Shown here piece by piece: positions 60,721 to 64,000 of a stretch of 64,000 nt of DNA. The stretch lies in the NCBI RefSeq assembly GCF_003945595.2, contig NW_024104421.1, positions 1,054,001 to 1,118,000 of the forward strand, given 5' to 3'. The notes under the pieces are model-generated. The model was given only the letters and a program-made list of their open reading frames with translations, searched no databases and had not been told where the DNA came from. The translations under genes and the position numbers were made by a program. Source of the stretch: Pipra filicauda. Taxonomy: Eukaryota; Chordata; Aves; Passeriformes; Pipridae. How positions within the stretch are numbered: position 1 is the stretch's first letter; every line of letters begins with the position of its first letter.

Positions 60721-61435
60721 TTCAGTGTCCCAGTTCACCAAAGAAAGTCAGATGAACTGTATCAAAAGCATTTGATCCGTTGCATTTTAAAATTAAGTGG
60801 AACACTTTTCTTTTATAATCCTCCCTCTCAAAGCAGCTTTCTGTCTACCACCAAAAAAACCCAAACTTTATTTAAAGCCCAGACCTTGTATAGGAGATTT
60901 TAGCCCACGCTGTAAAGACATTAAAAACTTGTTAAGGTTACTAGAGAAATCCTCTCTGCTTGTTTTTTTTTTTTTTTTTTTTTTTTTTTTAGGATATAGG
61001 AAATGACATGATTTTTTAGACATAAGGTTGAGTGCATGAGCTGATAATAGACTATCTTTCTTTCAGGAGTTCAGGTCACTTTTGTATAGTTTACATCTCA
61101 AAATAAATATTCCAGGAACTCACTGTTTCCCGTGTGGAAAGTGTTGATTAACCATAACTACAGCATTCTTTCTTCTCATTCTTTTTTTTTTTTTTTTCCG
61201 CTGTCGTTATTTTCAAAACAGTTTAAAGTTTGTAGAAATAAAAAAACTTAAAAAACATTCAGGAAACCCTGATAGGTAGCGTGGTTTAGATATCCCTGAA
61301 GGTCACGATTAAAACCTTATTTAGTTAACCTTGTTAAAGTTCTACTGTTACCAAAACCCCAAATGACCCAAATTATACATAAGAGCCCCTAACTGAGAAA
61401 TGTGGAACGTTTTTAGTACACTTTTTTGTTGACAT
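60721..61435. other. AT-rich spacer with long T tracts
   Basis: It contains a T28 run (60963-60990) and a T16 run (61182-61197). No gene or recognisable element is present. The T28 run could be the tail of a lost minus-strand retroposon. Confidence 0.6.
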
Positions 61436-61465
61436 GCCGTCGCGGCAGCGCAGTCGCTCGCGGAC
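61436..61465. promoter_or_regulatory. Isolated micro CpG cluster
   Basis: Seven CpG dinucleotides fall within 27 bp (61437-61463; words CCGTCGCGGCAGCG and GTCGCTCGCGG) while both flanks are AT-rich (TTTTTTGTTGAC left, AAATAAATATTTG right). Survival of CpGs in otherwise CpG-poor DNA implies either lack of germline methylation or purifying selection. Confidence 0.4.
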
Positions 61466-64000
61466 TGAAATAAATATTTGTTTCTGCTTTGAAATGCACC
61501 AGAAAGGGATCTCTTTGCTTTCCTTTCGACCCTTAAATTATGAATGGTAATGTTCAGCAGGGACTGGTTTTTGGTCCCGTTTATGAGGATATCGTGCACG
61601 CACACATGTACATCTCATTCTAGGGAGGCTGCAACTTGCAAGTCTAACAAATCACAGTGTGCCCTGTGCCTTAAAATAAACCGCAGCAGTGTTGACTTCA
61701 ACTTTCTAGGAATCGTGGCTGAAATTTCCGAAGTTGCCTATGGAATTTGAAGTCACTGGCCTTTTTTTTTAAATTTCTTGTGAGTTCAGATATAAAATTC
61801 CACAGGCAGCTCTGAAATGCTCAGCTCTTCTTATTCGAGCAGTGAAGAACTGTTTCCTAATTCCCAATACACTTCATGTTAGCCAGGTCCTCAATCCATA
61901 GCGCTGGTATATTCAATCTTGTCTTGATTTAAATGTTGGATTTGACCCTGCTGACATCTGTTTATGGCATATGTGTAGTTATTTTCGAGAGCACTCCTTG
62001 AGTGAGACAGTTGACTCAAGCGTGACTTCATATGGTTAATTATGCTGAAACAAAACCGCTTTGCTGAATCAGAGGCTCCAACAGTACTGTTTTGTGAGAA
62101 ATATCCTTAGAGGTGTTTTAGGAATGATATATGTGCATATGCTCATTACCTGCAACACACATTCGTACGGATGTGGGTCTTTTAAAGAACAACTGATTCT
62201 CCAAGATCTAATGTATTTCTTTGAATATGGGCTAGTGATGATATATATCATTCTTCTTTTTAGCCTTCATAATTACTTATTCAAATATTTCCTACTTACC
62301 CACATTTTAAAGTTTTCAAAGGCTTATCTTTTTTAATGTGATGTTCAAAAGTGCTGTGTGAAGGTCATTAAGACTAAAAATTGCCATTTTGAAGCCAAGC
62401 TAGAGATTTTACTCTTCACTTAACACACAGTTACGATTTGAATTTCGAAGGAAAAAAAATATCGCTTACATAAAGATGTCTTTAAAAGTAGAGCACCTCC
62501 TTACAGAAATTAGCTCTTGCTTTTAATTGCATATCAGTGCTTGAATCTGGTGTGGATTTCTGAAGTAATAGGATGCTTTGACGTTTTATTAAATATTTTT
62601 AAAAGGTGGGACTTTCAGAAAATTAAGCACGCGTATTGTATTTCGTGTACCAAGAATGGGATAATTTCTTTTCTGTTACCGGTACTCAAGGAATCTAATA
62701 GGGAACTGTTTCTCCAATTTTTGTAGTTTACTTTTAGCACTTGGTGTGTAATAACTCTTTTTAAAAAGAGATTAGCCTAATGTACGTAAAAGGTAAGGAG
62801 TTTCTTTATATAAAACAAAGCGAGCATAGGCTTTCCTTTTTTACCCCCAAAGTGAACAAGTCCATCCTATGGTGAAGGACACTTTCTGCACACATTGACA
62901 TTGTAGACAGAATTGATGATCATAAAGTTTCAGTCATTCCTCTGCAAAGGAGCAGACAGTAGAATCCCTCAAGATTTTCTGATCTTCTGTCATTGAAATA
63001 TGACTGAAAATGTCAGGAGGGTTTGGTTTATGATTTGGTTTGCTTGGTTGTTTTTTTAATAATTTGGTACTTGTTAATCACATCTAGTATAGAAATAATA
63101 TAGCTCACTTAGGCTTTCCATTATGAGAAGAGGGCTGAGGATCATTAACAACCACTTTCCCACTCTGTACTTGTCTTGCAGGACCTTTGGAATATGTGTT
63201 CCATTACTCCATCTCCTCTATCTGCTTCATTCTCTCTTTTTATGCAGTGGGAATAACTGTTGGGTATCTGCAAGTCAAGAAGTATTTGCTGCTGTTTTCC
63301 TTTTACTGCTGTAGTTGAAAAAAACCAAGAAGAGGTTCTTCATTGTGCTGTTCATGATGGGTACAACTGGGAGTAGCAGTAAGAATCTGCCTGAACGCTA
63401 TGATTCAAATGTTGGATGAATCTTTGGTTTAAGTGTATCAGTGTCTCTCAAATGGGTGAATAAATAAATAAAACTGAATTGAAAGTGTTTGAGACTGCAC
63501 AGAAGGTCACTCCCCACATAGAGTTTCCTGCTTTTTTTCTACAAGAAGCAAACAAAATGTGAATGAAAGCAGGAGATGTTATCACTCTACCTAGAGCCTG
63601 GTTTGGATATTTTGATAATAGTCTGAGTGGAGTCGGGGAAATCATTTTAGGGGCAGATGATGCTGAGCTGGAAAAAGAGGATCTCTAATCTGCCAAGCTT
63701 TTCAGGAAGCTGCACTTCAAGAAAATGTGCCTGCAGGTCCAATAGAACTTGAACATGATTGCTGTGTTATTCTCTCCAGAAAACTGACTTTGAGTATTTT
63801 CACTGTCTTATTAGCTTTCCTTCCTGATTGACATAATCTAAGAAAAGTTGCCAGAAGGGTAAGAGAAGGTCGGGGGGGGGAAGGCAAACATGCTGTTGTG
63901 CTGTTTTAGCCACCCCACCAATCTGTAAGCACTTCTAACTTAAAAAAAAATAAAAAAAGGTTGAAAATGTTTAAGTGAAGAGGTTTGGGCAAAGATATAT
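61466..64000. other. Unique AT-rich DNA to the window end
   Basis: No gene was recognised. TTAATTA (62036-62042) and other homeodomain words continue up to about 62900, then the sequence becomes plainer. It holds an (AATA)n stretch (63459-63473) and a G9 run (63872-63880). Frames of up to 91 codons (62061-62336) encode hydrophobic AT-rich translations without family character. Confidence 0.5.

Noticed and set aside
1..64000. CRISPR arrays, tRNA, rRNA genes, operons, bacterial-type terminators or phage modules
   Set aside because: None seen. The sequence is vertebrate nuclear DNA and no cloverleaf, rRNA stretch or regularly spaced repeat was recognised on reading both strands.

Overview
The window looks like gene-poor nuclear DNA of a bird. 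The basis is the interspersed repeats. Three copies carry the avian CR1 LINE 3' tail, with the characteristic 'cccttccaaccc...gattctgtga' style ending. There is also a solo endogenous-retrovirus LTR and traces of much older amniote repeats (an old CR1/L3-type reverse-transcriptase fragment and several MIR/L2-like 3' ends). The sequence is AT-rich with long A/T tracts and CpG-poor, apart from a few small CpG-rich patches. There is no sign of bacterial or phage organisation. I cannot name the species or the locus.

No complete protein-coding gene was found. Most open frames of 60-170 codons look like chance frames in non-coding DNA or lie inside repeats. The one exception is a minus-strand stretch around 12763-13040, which reads like a real, mostly helical protein segment next to a good splice-acceptor signal. 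It is either an isolated exon or a gene fragment, and I do not recognise the protein.

Layout. 1-11439: unique AT-rich DNA with small repeats (hairpin at 2436-2468, 24-bp tandem duplication at 4782-4829, T29 tract, a 62-bp CR1 end at 9123-9184). 11440-12120: GC-richer patch with a G11 run and CpG cluster. 12763-13040: exon-like frame. 14146-14403: CR1, plus sense. 17276-17848: solo LTR in minus orientation, flanked by GGGGG on both sides. 20389-21190: CR1 in minus orientation lacking its reverse-transcriptase core. 23417-23720, 27431-27870, 33270-33740, 37300-37420, 48355-48600 and 53180-53480: unique blocks with clusters of homeodomain-type AATTA motifs, possibly conserved enhancers. 41540-42345: old CR1/L3-like reverse-transcriptase relic. 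44041-44400: GC-rich patch. 53578-53844: well preserved CR1 3' end. 58560-62900: the densest run of regulatory-looking sequence, including a near-perfect palindromic POU-dimer (MORE) site.

Functionally the window is best read as an intergenic or large-intron region, possibly the regulatory desert of a developmental gene. That is inference, because conservation could not be measured here. I found no convincing novel multi-gene system. The observations most worth checking are the exon-like frame, the LTR promoter with a D-box-type site beside its TATA box, the deleted CR1, and the CpG and motif-rich blocks at the right end.
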